NCBI GenBank assembly: GCA_003868215.1 | Contig: QWDQ01000014.1 | Span: forward strand, 428,800-492,799 | DNA length: 64,000 nucleotides | Direction: 5' to 3' | DNA from: Pseudophaeomoniella oleicola | Taxonomy: Eukaryota > Ascomycota > Eurotiomycetes > Phaeomoniellales > Phaeomoniellaceae | In this document: piece by piece, positions 1-10,618 of the stretch | Position numbering within the stretch: position 1 is the first letter of the stretch | How the letters are laid out: each line of letters opens with the position of its first letter | Translations under genes and position numbers: made by a program | The notes under the pieces: generated by a model | What the model was told of the DNA's origin: nothing | Database searches by the model: none | Seen by the model: only the letters and a program-made list of their open reading frames with translations

Positions 1-3000
1 ACAGAAAGCTGTTGACAGAATGTCAGTCGACTCGGAACGGAGTGATAATTCAGACACTAGCCGAACAATGTCACAAAGGCCACAGTCACCTTCCAGACCA
101 ATATCAATCAAACGAACAGGCCGTAATGTGGGACATTCCCATCGGCTATCGCAAGATGTTCATAACTCCTTTTCCACCAGCACAACTAAAGTAGACGGAG
201 AACGTGATGGTGTTGCGGCCGCTACCCATACGCGCGAGAGTACTTCTCATTCTCCTGACCGTGAGCATCTAGGAGTCTTGACTCAACATCACTTACGGGA
301 TGTCTCACCATGGATAAAAAACGTAAACCCCTCAAACCCAAAGAAAAACGATCCGAATGCCACTTTGTCCTTTGGTCGCTGGCAGCATGTATTCCCGCGG
401 GCACCTCGATCTAACACCATTAAATGGCGATCGTTATGCACACCCGCATCCGTCCCTTTGACGACGGAGCCTTTCCCAACTCGCCACGAACTCGAGAATG
501 ACTATGTACAGACACCTTATACAATACACCAAGAAACGGACTCCGATCTACGTGAAGTGCCGAAGACAAGGGAGACACTAGTCAGTGAGCTGATTGGCCT
601 TAGGCTCTCCCATGGTTACCAGCTTGTCGTTGGTCCAGCACTTGCCGATGCTACAGGTATTGAAGTCGCAGATGCTGGACAGCTGTGTGATCTAAGCCGG
701 GTTGTTCGAGACGGGAATGTGCTGTACATGTCAATGGGAAACACAATTCAGAAACTAGCCTTCAGTGATGGCAAAGATGTGCATGTTACAAAATACGTTC
801 GCAAAGCGAGCAAGGAGAAAAAGGCAATGCATATTGACTACGCTCCGTCTATCAAGACTGTCCTCTCGCCTACGTACTCGGTACGTCACTTCAGAATCGG
901 CGGCTACAACGAAGAGTATCCCTGGAGTCATGCCGATGCGTACCTAGCAGGCCACAAGGGATGGCATGCCGACTTGGCCGAGCATCTACGCTTTTGGCGT
1001 GCTCGATTTGTCTTGATACCTGTAGATCCCCCGGCCAATGCGCGACGGGGGATGCAGATCATGGGCCACGATACTGCTGAAGAAATCCATCTTACTGGAA
1101 TCAAGATTCTCAGTCAGATGTGGCAGAAATACAGATATATCCCGGCCCAAGACCGTGTGGTGAAACTAGCGGTGGGGAAAAGGAAGGATCCAAACCCGCT
1201 GGATATCATGTTTCAGACTCGAAACCCTTCGGAGGTTGTCGTTGGTGAACTGGACAAATTATTAGAACTCGAAGAGAATGCCGAGGCTCGCCCGTTGCAA
1301 CTCCTACCAGATTCGGACCTTTTCCAAAGGGACAGGTTTGCACTGCCGGCTCTCGCGCAAGCTATACAAGGAGAGAGAGGTGTTGAGATCGTCACCAGAA
1401 GATGGCATTTACGCTTGCATTATAACTGTTTTACCGGAACCGACCTTACAACATGGCTCCTCCAGAACTTCAAAGATGTTGAGACGCGCGAAGAAGCTGT
1501 TGACCTGGGGAATAAGTTGATGGACAGAAAATTATTCAATCACGTCGAGCAGCGGCATAACTTCCGCGACGGGAACTACTTCTATCAGATTGCACCTGAG
1601 TACAGAATGCCCCGAGCGGATATGAAAAGTTCGTGGTTCTCTGGGAAGAAACCAGATCGTTCCGTTCCAGCAACCCCAATGGCCGAGAGTGTGAGCAGAG
1701 ATTCTCCCATGAGTGCGCGTTCTCGTTCAGATTCTTCGGTCAATCTAGAGGCCATGGCGAGAGGCTCCCCATCTGCTCCTCTCACCAAGATCTCAAAACC
1801 TCGGCATTCGATTTCTCTAAGCAAGGTCATGAGGGTGAACGTTGACTTTCGCAGTCGTTCAAATCGTCCTGAGATTATCGATCTGCATTACGATCGCCTT
1901 CATAATCCGGAGAATTGCTACCATATCGAGTTGAATTGGCTGAATGTTACGTCCAAGCTTGTTGAGGATGCCATTGTTCAGTGGGCTACCACCTCCGAAA
2001 AGTATGGTCTCAAACTAGTAGAGGTCCCTATCGATGAGATTAGCTCGGTCAGCGATCGGGAACCTTTCAGAACTCCCTACAACATCTACCTTAGCCATCC
2101 TCCGCCTGACTTGGAACCGGCACCGACTTATTTCAACGCAACATCTCTGAGTCCACAACATGGCATTCCTGACAGGCATTATTATCAGAAGCAAATCTTG
2201 AAGAAGTTCAATTTTGTTCTCGATTTGGAAGCCGCCTCGAATTTTCCATCCGATGTCGATGTCACATATTCTTGGGGAAAGCTCGATTATAGATACTCCC
2301 AATTTGTCCATCGGTCTGGGATCCTTCTCTGTCAGATTGCTGACGATGGCCATTTTGTGATCGTGGCGAACCGGCTGTACAATACACGCTCGGCTTACTC
2401 AAAAGATGCCCCAAAGGCAGAAGGGGTGTTCACTCGCCAGGACGCTCAGCATTTTCATCGACGCCCAGCTCCGTCTGCCCATCCTAGTCAGCTTCACACT
2501 GCCACGCTGTCGACGATGGGCCCGGTCGGTCATCCGAGTCCGCAACCCATGCAGAACCCCTTATCTCCCCATCCATCACCTCTCGTTCGGGCAACGTCCG
2601 ATGTCATCGGCGGACGCGACAAACTTACTGCTTCAGCGCGCGAAAGTCACGTCATCATCCCTGAGGATATAAAGGACGAGCTGGAAGCTTTCTGTGCTGA
2701 CCCATCAGTACTAGAGAAGTTCTATGACTCCATCACCCTACCTGGTCAGACCACCGGAGTCTCAAGCACAGGAGGTCGCGGCGCAGATCGTCTTGCAAGT
2801 CTCACACCATCAATCACTGGAGAACGGCCGGATTCAGATGGTGGATTGGAAGCAAGTATCCCCAGCCTAGTCCTTCCAGCGAGTGTCGTAGCAACGCCGA
2901 TGGTATCTCAACAGAGGAAAGCGAGCCTGCAAGATACAAGTCCACCCAATAACTCCAATCCGCATGTCTCCCGACAATACAGCCGTGACCTAGCATCTTC

Positions 3001-3373
3001 ACCTTTGGGTCCCAAAGACTCCCTGAACAGATTGCAAGCTGCGACCACGTTCCGCAGCCCCTTCGGCCCTCAAGCCGGTGAACCGGTGTCCATCTCCAGC
3101 ACCAGCCTCAAGCAAACACCTAACCCATCACCTATTCCATCATCGGTAACAGAAGACGCAGCTACTACCGCCGCCGCCTTATCATCCTCACCGCAAGCAG
3201 CAAACCAACAACAGCAAAGGAGAGGATCTCATTTCCCACCTTCGCCTGCAATCAGCGCCATCTCCGCCGCCATAGAAGCAAGTCCCCAACTCTTCGGCAG
3301 GGACAATCCCCATCAACAAAACAGTCCGTTGAGGAAAGACAGCACCTCCACTGCCAATGGGGAGGGAATGTAA
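1..3373 (+). CDS. iml1: Iml1/DEPDC5-like SEACIT (GATOR1) subunit, 3' part only
   Basis: This is the C-terminal part of Iml1. In the family, Iml1 works with Npr2 and Npr3 at the vacuole as a GTPase-activating protein for Gtr1 and inhibits TORC1 when amino acids are scarce. The frame is open from base 2 to the stop at 3371-3373, so the gene is cut by the window edge. The ATG at base 20 is probably internal, because the N-terminal Iml1 domain is absent and family members are much longer. Seen: the family block GRWQHVFPRAPRSNTIKW near 377-430, a DEP domain at about 1340-1600 (TGTDLTTWLL, DGNYFYQI), a conserved C-terminal domain to about 2390, then a Ser/Pro-rich tail. No intron is evident. The gene converges on the TBC gene. 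The family call is firm; length and start are unknown. Confidence 0.93.
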   Translation, partial: QKAVDRMSVDSERSDNSDTSRTMSQRPQSPSRPISIKRTGRNVGHSHRLSQDVHNSFSTSTTKVDGERDGVAAATHTRESTSHSPDREHLGVLTQHHLRDVSPWIKNVNPSNPKKNDPNATLSFGRWQHVFPRAPRSNTIKWRSLCTPASVPLTTEPFPTRHELENDYVQTPYTIHQETDSDLREVPKTRETLVSELIGLRLSHGYQLVVGPALADATGIEVADAGQLCDLSRVVRDGNVLYMSMGNTIQKLAFSDGKDVHVTKYVRKASKEKKAMHIDYAPSIKTVLSPTYSVRHFRIGGYNEEYPWSHADAYLAGHKGWHADLAEHLRFWRARFVLIPVDPPANARRGMQIMGHDTAEEIHLTGIKILSQMWQKYRYIPAQDRVVKLAVGKRKDPNPLDIMFQTRNPSEVVVGELDKLLELEENAEARPLQLLPDSDLFQRDRFALPALAQAIQGERGVEIVTRRWHLRLHYNCFTGTDLTTWLLQNFKDVETREEAVDLGNKLMDRKLFNHVEQRHNFRDGNYFYQIAPEYRMPRADMKSSWFSGKKPDRSVPATPMAESVSRDSPMSARSRSDSSVNLEAMARGSPSAPLTKISKPRHSISLSKVMRVNVDFRSRSNRPEIIDLHYDRLHNPENCYHIELNWLNVTSKLVEDAIVQWATTSEKYGLKLVEVPIDEISSVSDREPFRTPYNIYLSHPPPDLEPAPTYFNATSLSPQHGIPDRHYYQKQILKKFNFVLDLEAASNFPSDVDVTYSWGKLDYRYSQFVHRSGILLCQIADDGHFVIVANRLYNTRSAYSKDAPKAEGVFTRQDAQHFHRRPAPSAHPSQLHTATLSTMGPVGHPSPQPMQNPLSPHPSPLVRATSDVIGGRDKLTASARESHVIIPEDIKDELEAFCADPSVLEKFYDSITLPGQTTGVSSTGGRGADRLASLTPSITGERPDSDGGLEASIPSLVLPASVVATPMVSQQRKASLQDTSPPNNSNPHVSRQYSRDLASSPLGPKDSLNRLQAATTFRSPFGPQAGEPVSISSTSLKQTPNPSPIPSSVTEDAATTAAALSSSPQAANQQQQRRGSHFPPSPAISAISAAIEASPQLFGRDNPHQQNSPLRKDSTSTANGEGM

Positions 3374-4247
3374 TATATATACATATATCCATGTACCTTT
3401 GAAGTTTTCAACGCGTCTTGAACTTTAAAACCCAAATCTCCTACATTCCCATTATTTTCTCTAGATATATCCCGAAGAAAAAGGAGATATTCCTGTTTCT
3501 GTCTTGTCTTGTCTTGTCTTATCAACGATATCATAACAACAAAGATTTACAGAAAAGAAGATATGTACGCACCTTAATGCCTTTTTTTTTTTCCCCTTTC
3601 CTCATCCAAGGTATGGGGAGGCAGGGACAATGTCGTTAAAGACAACGAAAGATCTTCAGAATAAAATCCGGAAATATCACCAGGGAGGTAACGTGAGAGG
3701 GAGAGGGAGGGAGAGACGCACACAGAGAGAGAGAAATGAATGAGTGTGTATCAATTATTCAATTTCCTTCCTACCTGTGTAGGTGTGTGTCTATGTATCC
3801 AACCTGCTTACTTACTTACCTACTTACCTAGCCACTTACCACGACTCGGTCAATCAATCCCTTGAAATAACTGATCTATCATATTTTAAACCGCTATGAC
3901 TAGGGAGGGCTTGTTGTATTATTATAGGAATTGGGGGAGAAAAAGGATGGATGGATGGCTGGCTGGGGATGGAAATGCTGTTTATTTTTGATGATCTTGT
4001 TTCTTTTTGTTTATTGGAAAAACTAATACCATATATCGGTATATAGATAGATACCTAGGTGCATAGGTAAAACGGACTCCATGGCACCATAACAGGTTGC
4101 TAGCTAACCTGACCAAAAGACAAGGGTCCTTTGCCTTTTTCAGAAGCCTCTGCCTGCCTGACGCGATCTGCCACACTAGCTCGCTAAGCTGCAGCCGCCG
4201 AGTTCTGTTTCAGAAAAAAAGGCCATATGGTAGTAGGGCCATATACA
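3374..4247. other. Convergent 3' intergenic region
   Basis: This is non-coding sequence between two converging genes. It holds pyrimidine-rich 3' UTR-like DNA, a four-fold CTTGT repeat near 3500-3520, a purine tract with GAGA runs near 3690-3740, and CTTAC/CCTAC runs near 3805-3840. No gene is supported. Confidence 0.7.
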
Positions 4248-7200
4248 TCATCTTCCTCCGCCGCCCGTCATTGCTTCGACAGCCTTCGCCCTTCTGGACA
4301 GCACATCTTCTCTCCTGACGACCTTCCTCAATGCTTCGCTCGCTTGTACGAGGCCGTCTATGCTGATGGCGTGGTTCGTCATGTTGTGATTGATATACCC
4401 GTACACGGCAGCTGGGTTGTCGCATGCGAGTAATTGCTGCTCGTTGAGTTTCAGAAGGGCGAGTGCCAGTTGGAAGAGGAATGTCGATCCTGTTCCCGAG
4501 GTTTCGACATCAGTGGGAGGGTTATTGGTTGGATTGGGGTTAGTAGATGTGGATAGGGTGTCTGGCTGAGTGGTGGGAGCGTCGGCGGTACCGGGGGATG
4601 TGGGAGATGCGGAGCTAGTGGAATTAAGGCACAGGACCACGTCCCATACGCGATAAAGCGCTTCGGCAGAGAGACAGTCAGTGAACACACTGAGGAACCA
4701 TTGAAACGTCATCGCTTCGAGCTCGACGCTAAGATTTTCAAGGTGCGTAGAAAGACGTGGCAGGACTTCGGAAACGTATTGGCGTAAGACGATTTGATCT
4801 GCTCTACTGGTCACTAGGCCATGATCGTAGTAATGTGCTGGGAGAATATTCTCGATCATAGCTACTAGAATCCAGAAGGCGTCTTCTGCTGTGGGCATTA
4901 TCAGGAGCAAAGAACCCGCGATCATGTTCATTCCTTGGCAGTAGCCTACGATAGGGTTGCGACGCGCATATGCGAGAAGGACTTCGCGGAGTTTAGTTGT
5001 CCCAGGGCCATGTCGGAAGAAGACATTGTCAGTCAGAGTGCGATGAATGTCGGCCTGTATTTGTGCAGCAACTTCGGCGTCTGTGTCGGATTGATCAACG
5101 TTGGGCGAAGCAGCGACCAGGTCATCGTAGTAACCAGGTATTCGTAGAGCAGATGCTCCCGAACATTCAGACCAAATTTTTGGACGAAGAGAAACTGGGA
5201 TACCGCCGAGGACAAGGATCTTGAACTCTTTCCATTTTGCCCGCCCGATTTTGCCTTTGTTGCCCAAATTGGTGACACCGACCACTTCTCCATCTAACAA
5301 CGAGGCTTCTGGCATGTTTGTTGTTTTCTTCCCTTTGCTGGCTTGACGATCCAATGCTGCTGCAGCCGCTGCTCCCCTTTCCGCACGGACCTTGCGCAGA
5401 AACTCGTTCCACTTTACAGTCCGCTCTGCTTGGAGCTTATCATGGAGCTCTGTCAATTGCTCAAGGAGCAACTTGACCGGCTCTTGGTCACTACCCTGAG
5501 CAGGAGTCACCGAGACATCGGGTGTACTATTAGAGCCTGCAAAGATAGGAGTATCTGCAACCGCTGGAGTTTCGGTCGGCTCAGAAATTGCACTCGCTGT
5601 CGGAATTGATCCACGCTGGGTATCAGTGGAGATGGAAGAAGCTCGGCTCCGCCCAGCATTTGGACCACTTGTGCTGTCAGCGACTGTCAAGGTAACGATG
5701 GCACCCGCAGAGGGAGTGTGAGAGAGAAGCTCGGTAGGTCGAGTTGTAATTCGCAAGTAATCCTGCCAACTCTTCGTAGATGGCCCTTCATTCACCTCGC
5801 CGTCAACCGATGTTGGCGTTGCTGGACGCTTCCATGAAGAGAAAATGGAATTAGACACTCTCCGCTCGTGGGTTTTCGACTCGTTATTATCAGCATCCAG
5901 ACTTCGTAGCGACTCTGCAACACTCCTGCGATTCGCCTGCTTCACAGCTAAGGCTGCTTCACGTTGTCGCTTTCTTTGACGTTGGTCATAAATGAAGCCA
6001 AACCTATCAGTCAGCATGTCACCTTGGGTGAAGTTGTTCATAGTCGGAGGCTTCGTTTCTTCTGGAAGAATCGCATCCAACTCGACAGGGCCGAGATTAG
6101 CCACGCTTCGATCAGACTGAACGATATCCGGGCTGGTCGACAAACTGGTATTTGAGGGATGGGCTCTTTTCAGCTGTGGTGTGCTGCCTTTCGTGAGAGT
6201 ATTCGATTTAGATGATGCAATGCCTGACTGACTGTTGACCTTGTGCAGCGCAGCTAGAGCACTAGAGGAACCAACGCTCGGTCTTTTGAGCACCCCACTA
6301 CTAGACTGATCCAGCGATGACGATCGTGCTCGAGTTCTGGGTTCCTCGTCTCCTTTGGCTGCTTGAGGGTTCCCTGCGAAGAGTTTGACGGTCCAAGAGC
6401 TGATCGAACGTTCAGACTTCTTCGACGCAATGCTTGCGTTGTCGGCTTGCTGTGCTCTCTTGATGGGCTTCTTTATGTTGCCCCCAATGAAGTAGCTGTT
6501 CGACGATGGCTGCGTCTGTGGCGAGAAGAGTTCATCTAGTCCTTTTCGTCGCGCATTACTGGCAGATGAAGCACGCAACTTGGTGATAGCGTCTTGGTCA
6601 TCTGCAGTATCTCCACTGACAATACTGCTTGACCTACTAGTCTTCCGGCTCGTACCCCCACTGCCCCAGAGATAATCTTGCCAGCTCCTTATAGAGCCAG
6701 TTCTCTTTCGAGAAGTCGTCTCTGAAGTACCATCTCGATCATTCCTGATCGGTCTAATAGTCGCTCCAACATCTGAATTTCCAGCTGCGGCTGAATATCC
6801 ATTATCAGCCAAACCGACTTCTTCATGCATTGCTTGATTCATCAAGTCATCTATGCTGTTGGTGATTCCACGTTTTACGCTCTGCCGGCTGGCGTTTGTG
6901 TCTTCCTTCTTTGTGTCAGTGCCTGTAGATTGACCCAGCTGATGAAGCCTTCTTTCTATGTCAAGACTTGACACTTCAACTTCTCGAAGCATCTTTTTGA
7001 GTTCCCGCTCCCTTTCATCCGCTCGGATCCTCAACGCCGAGAGCTCTGCATCTCGATGAGCAAGATCTTGCGCGAATTGACGCACAAGCTTTGCTGCGCC
7101 GGTCTTCGCGATTAGACGCTCTATGTGTTCGTCGTTCGCTAAATGCAGTGCGCCTGGTATGTCCACAGATGATCTAGGAGAATCATCAAATAACGAATTG

Positions 7201-7517
7201 CGACCTTGGCCGGAGATTGACGCGCTCGTAAGGCCCGCAAGTGTGGCTTTGCGATCCCGTGCTCTCTGCGACACCGTTCTATTGAGCTGTGAATCTTCGA
7301 GGGTGTCCGCTGGGGGCGCCGTTGAGTTGGACGCAGTCACGGGTGATAGTGAGGGAAACGATGTTAGCGATGGATCCTCCTGTTGGGTCGGGGTCGTAGT
7401 GCTCGAGAGACTCTTCTTTGGGCGCACACGGACTGTTCTGATCTTGCCGCTATGCGACGAGACATCAGAAGCTTGGGAGGAGCTCCTGCGCAAGGGCTGG
7501 TCTCTGTCTTCAGCCAT
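4248..7517 (-). CDS. TBC-domain Rab GTPase-activating protein
   Basis: This 1,089-residue protein has a C-terminal TBC domain from about residue 760. TBC proteins speed GTP hydrolysis on Rab/Ypt GTPases using a catalytic Arg finger and Gln finger. Both are visible: the Arg in IQADIHRTL (about residue 826) and the Gln in YCQGMN (about 857). The N-terminal 750 residues are Ser/Thr-rich and probably disordered, with a predicted coiled coil at about 145-195 (AELSALRIRADERERELKK). A low-complexity Ser/Thr/Pro/Asn insertion interrupts the TBC domain near 4490-4635. One uninterrupted exon; the start is the first ATG, with stops upstream. The arrangement recalls fungal Gyp-type proteins, but the Rab target cannot be told from sequence, so no symbol is given. 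Confidence 0.92.
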   Translation of the reverse strand: MAEDRDQPLRRSSSQASDVSSHSGKIRTVRVRPKKSLSSTTTPTQQEDPSLTSFPSLSPVTASNSTAPPADTLEDSQLNRTVSQRARDRKATLAGLTSASISGQGRNSLFDDSPRSSVDIPGALHLANDEHIERLIAKTGAAKLVRQFAQDLAHRDAELSALRIRADERERELKKMLREVEVSSLDIERRLHQLGQSTGTDTKKEDTNASRQSVKRGITNSIDDLMNQAMHEEVGLADNGYSAAAGNSDVGATIRPIRNDRDGTSETTSRKRTGSIRSWQDYLWGSGGTSRKTSRSSSIVSGDTADDQDAITKLRASSASNARRKGLDELFSPQTQPSSNSYFIGGNIKKPIKRAQQADNASIASKKSERSISSWTVKLFAGNPQAAKGDEEPRTRARSSSLDQSSSGVLKRPSVGSSSALAALHKVNSQSGIASSKSNTLTKGSTPQLKRAHPSNTSLSTSPDIVQSDRSVANLGPVELDAILPEETKPPTMNNFTQGDMLTDRFGFIYDQRQRKRQREAALAVKQANRRSVAESLRSLDADNNESKTHERRVSNSIFSSWKRPATPTSVDGEVNEGPSTKSWQDYLRITTRPTELLSHTPSAGAIVTLTVADSTSGPNAGRSRASSISTDTQRGSIPTASAISEPTETPAVADTPIFAGSNSTPDVSVTPAQGSDQEPVKLLLEQLTELHDKLQAERTVKWNEFLRKVRAERGAAAAAALDRQASKGKKTTNMPEASLLDGEVVGVTNLGNKGKIGRAKWKEFKILVLGGIPVSLRPKIWSECSGASALRIPGYYDDLVAASPNVDQSDTDAEVAAQIQADIHRTLTDNVFFRHGPGTTKLREVLLAYARRNPIVGYCQGMNMIAGSLLLIMPTAEDAFWILVAMIENILPAHYYDHGLVTSRADQIVLRQYVSEVLPRLSTHLENLSVELEAMTFQWFLSVFTDCLSAEALYRVWDVVLCLNSTSSASPTSPGTADAPTTQPDTLSTSTNPNPTNNPPTDVETSGTGSTFLFQLALALLKLNEQQLLACDNPAAVYGYINHNMTNHAISIDGLVQASEALRKVVRREDVLSRRAKAVEAMTGGGGR

Positions 7518-8439
7518 GATGCTTCCCCGCTAGTCCAGCAGCTTCTGTTACCGCCAATAGAGAACTAAGAGAACTTCTATCATGGTAAAATTGCAGTGAA
7601 CGATCTTTCGGTCAGGCCGCAACCATAGATACACGTAGACCTGCGCGGAATCGTGACCTTTGATAATTGGCAAGCCCCTGCGATAGACGATAACGTCAGA
7701 GATGATAGCAGGTACATAGGTCTATTGTTCTTCACCTTGTAATCGTAAATCTGTTATTTGGCGGAAATGGGTGTCAAGGACCACAATATCATTCACTCTA
7801 CAAAGGTGCCTGATGGTTTAGAATGTGCCGCATGATGCAATGTCAATCCAAACACGAAGACTTTCCTTATTGGGTATGTTTGCCTAAGCTTCCATGGTTT
7901 TACTTAATTATTCCCTGGATTTAATTGAGTGGAAACATTTGGTCTCCAAGACGCGATCGCGCGGGTTAATGCTTACCTAGTTAGCTGGGTACCTATCATT
8001 CTACTAATTAATTAGTTATGGCACGCAGATTGTTACTCTCACGCGATCTGCCCAGGCATGCCACACATAATTACCTAGGTACCGAATTAACCAAGCTTAC
8101 CTTAGGTTTAGGTACTTTCATTACTACGTAGTACTACCTGGGTAGGGTAGTCACAGGTATGATCAAGATCTCTAAGATCTCTACCGTAGTAGATAGGCAC
8201 GTTATCTAAAGGTAATACTTTTATGCTCCGGACCGCAAGAGTCATTCATTACCCTTGGTTCCGTGCCTCGGTAACTTCCATCAACTTTCCCCTCACTCCA
8301 ATACCCTGCAAGCTACTATGGTTTGAGCTGAGGGATTAGAGGTATGGATCTGTCAGTATATCAGATTGGTCCGTCAACTTGCTTTCTTGCTCTCCTTCTT
8401 GGTGAACATCTACGCCTCTTGACGTAGACACCGCAAGAT
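7518..8439. other. Divergent intergenic region between TBC and SDR genes
   Basis: There is no supportable ORF. The region contains the palindromes TACCTAGGTA (8072-8081) and TACTACGTAGTA (8122-8133) and scattered TTAATTA sequence. It presumably carries the promoters of both flanking genes. Confidence 0.65.
8122..8133. repeat. Palindrome TACTACGTAGTA (copy 1 of 7)
   Basis: A perfect 12-base palindrome. Identical copies lie at 13708, 26799, 41907, 47751, 47943 and 52484, all outside coding exons. Chance expectation for one 12-mer in 64 kb is about 0.004. Confidence 0.85.
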
Positions 8440-9442
8440 ATGACGGCGATGGCAAAACGACGATTACAGGCACTAAGCCAACAACTTGTAGAAGGCATTC
8501 CAAGTGACGGCGTTTTCGAAGATATCCCAAAAATTAGACACGTTGCTGGAGATTCGGCATCTCAGAGGGTACGAGATAAGGTTGTTATTGTCACAGGTAT
8601 ACACTAACCCTTCAGATGCTGGAAGTCGGATACTGATCTCTGCCGTTTGGAAAGGTGCTAATTCTCCTACTGGCATTGGTAGAGCCTCGGCACATCAATT
8701 TGCCCATAACGGCGCCAGGGCAGTCTATCTCTGTGACTATTCGGATGAACATCTGCAAACTCACACCAGAGAGCTCAACCAATTATATCCTGACGTCCAC
8801 GTGCATACCTGCCAACTTGATGTAAGCGACGAAGCAGCCGTCCAAGCTGTGGTGGAGCAGGCTATCCAGCAGTACGGGCGACTGGATATCATGTTTGCCA
8901 ATGCAGGAATCATTGGCCAACCCAAAGTTTTCAGCGACATTTCGGGCGAGGAAATGCTGGCGACATTGCAAGTCAACACCGTGGGAATCTTCCTTTGCGC
9001 GAAGCATGCTGCCAAGGCAATGCAGATTATCAGCAAGGACAAGCCTTTCCCCGGAGGAAGCATCATCGGTACATCGAGCGTGGCCGGGCTACGATCCAAT
9101 GCCGGTTCAACAGACTATTCTGCCAGCAAAGCCGCAATAATTTCTCTCGCTCAGACGATGTCCTACCAACTGAGTGGGACAGGCATCCGCGTGAACGCCA
9201 TTTGCCCAGGCGTGATCGAAACGGGCATGACCTTGCCAATGTATGAAGCTGCAAGGGAGAAGGGCACAGAGAAGAAGATCGGGCAGCTCAATCCTTTGAA
9301 AAGAGGAGGTGTTGCTGATGAAGTGGCTCGAGTGGCTCTTTTCCTAGGGTCTGACGAGGCAAGTTACGTCAATGGACAAGCGTGGGTAGTGTGCGGCGGT
9401 CTCTCAGCTGGACATCCGTTCGTACCCGGTAAGCTTGGCTAA
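8440..9442 (+). CDS. Short-chain dehydrogenase/reductase (classical SDR)
   Basis: This is an NAD(P)-dependent oxidoreductase of unknown substrate. Exons are 8440-8596 and 8655-9442, giving 314 residues. The 58-bp intron (donor GTATAC, branch TACTGAT) falls inside the cofactor loop; splicing restores VVIVTGANSPTGIGRA, which fits the TGxxxGxG-type Rossmann motif with a small insertion. Reading through from the ATG at 8504 would destroy this motif, so the start is placed at 8440. Also seen: NAG in MFANAGIIG, the catalytic YxxxK in DYSASKAA, and the IRVNAICPG segment that follows in classical SDRs. Closest neighbours are the TBC gene (divergent) and BCD1 (convergent, only 35 bp between coding ends). 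Family is certain; reaction is not. Confidence 0.93.
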
Positions 9443-9477
9443 CAAGGGATTTGATGTACTCGGTAGAACGAAAAAGG

Positions 9478-10618
9478 TCATGTAACAAGATCCTGACTTA
9501 ATGCTTCAAGCACCTGCTGCTCATCATGCGAATGCTGCCCAGCCAACTGCAAGGCAGACTCGCTATCGGTCTCTGGAGTAAGCGGCTTTTCAGCGACATT
9601 TGCAGTTTCCGAGACCGACAAGGAGACCGACAAGGCGTGACTAGCATCAACCAACTCGTACGTTTCCGGTATCTGATCTGGAGCCTCTTCGATCACACAG
9701 AAAGTGGGGAACTCCAAGACGACACGTCCACGGAGAGCATCACTGATTATGGTATTCGATGCTACATGTTGTATGCAGCGACGGCGGCTTGGTATGTCCG
9801 GTCGATGGAGATAGAAATGCAGGTTTGCGCTAGTATGCTTGGCAAGGTTTGAAGGGTCATCAGATCTCTCTGTTGTCATGCATCCCTGATTTGATCTTGA
9901 TTCCATCTGTTCTTTCTCCGTCGTGAGCAGCTCATCCAGCTTACGCTTGAGCGGCTGCTGAGACTTCTTGGGCACAGCATTGTTGAATGCTTGTATTACG
10001 CTTATTGACTCGAGACAATTTGCTGAGATCTTCTGCCCATCTTGTAAAATCCATTCCACGGTCCAAGAAATATGTTTGTGCCTGTAAACTAGATTAGCCT
10101 CGTGATAGGCATGGTTTTCAGGCAGTTACTCACCGCTGGTTCCAATGAGACTTGTTCTGCTTGTTCCGAGACATACCAGTTGGCGCGTTCATCACCGTAA
10201 CGCCGCTCTTCTCCTGTTCGAGGCGCAGTCGGTGTTCGCCTCTGATGGGCCGCTGCTGGTTCGCCACCAATGAAACACCTCTATTACTTGCTTCGCGATC
10301 TGCGCGTTCAATCGAACGTTCAACATCGGTTATGAAGTTAAAATCCTGATCGAAGGAAGCTGCAGTAGCCAGCTCATTGCGCTTTCGATAAGCTGCGGGA
10401 TCTCGCACACCAGAGCATTCGGAAAGAAGCTTATGACGTTTGATGCAATGTAGTGAACATGTCTTGATGGAACATCTTGGGCATTTGTACTTTGGGGGGT
10501 TACTGTGGCTGTGGGAGTCAGTTGTGACTGGTCGTCTAGCAATGAAGCCTAGATGAGATTCATACCAAATGGCGCAAAGCTCGGTCAATAGGGACTCCTC
10601 AGCGTGCTCTGCCGTCAT
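9478..10618 (-). CDS. bcd1: Zinc-finger HIT protein, box C/D snoRNP assembly factor BCD1 (ZNHIT6)
   Basis: Bcd1 is needed in the nucleus for box C/D snoRNA stability and snoRNP assembly (family knowledge). Exons on the minus strand are 10618-10566, 10508-10134 and 10081-9478, giving 343 residues; introns are 57 and 52 bp. Splicing the first intron rebuilds the HIT zinc finger from residue 15: CAIC, then CPRC, C35, C39, H43 and C49. Splicing the second joins the GMSRNKQNKSHW segment, typical of this family, to HKHISWTVEWILQDG. The C-terminal third holds FLHRPDIPS and LRGRVVLEFP and ends acidic. The first exon is only 53 nt. The unspliced frame gives CAIW and loses a zinc ligand, which supports the intron. 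Confidence 0.93.

Noticed and set aside
20-22. ATG at base 20 as the IML1 start
   Set aside because: The frame is open to the window edge, and the protein would lack the N-terminal half of the family.
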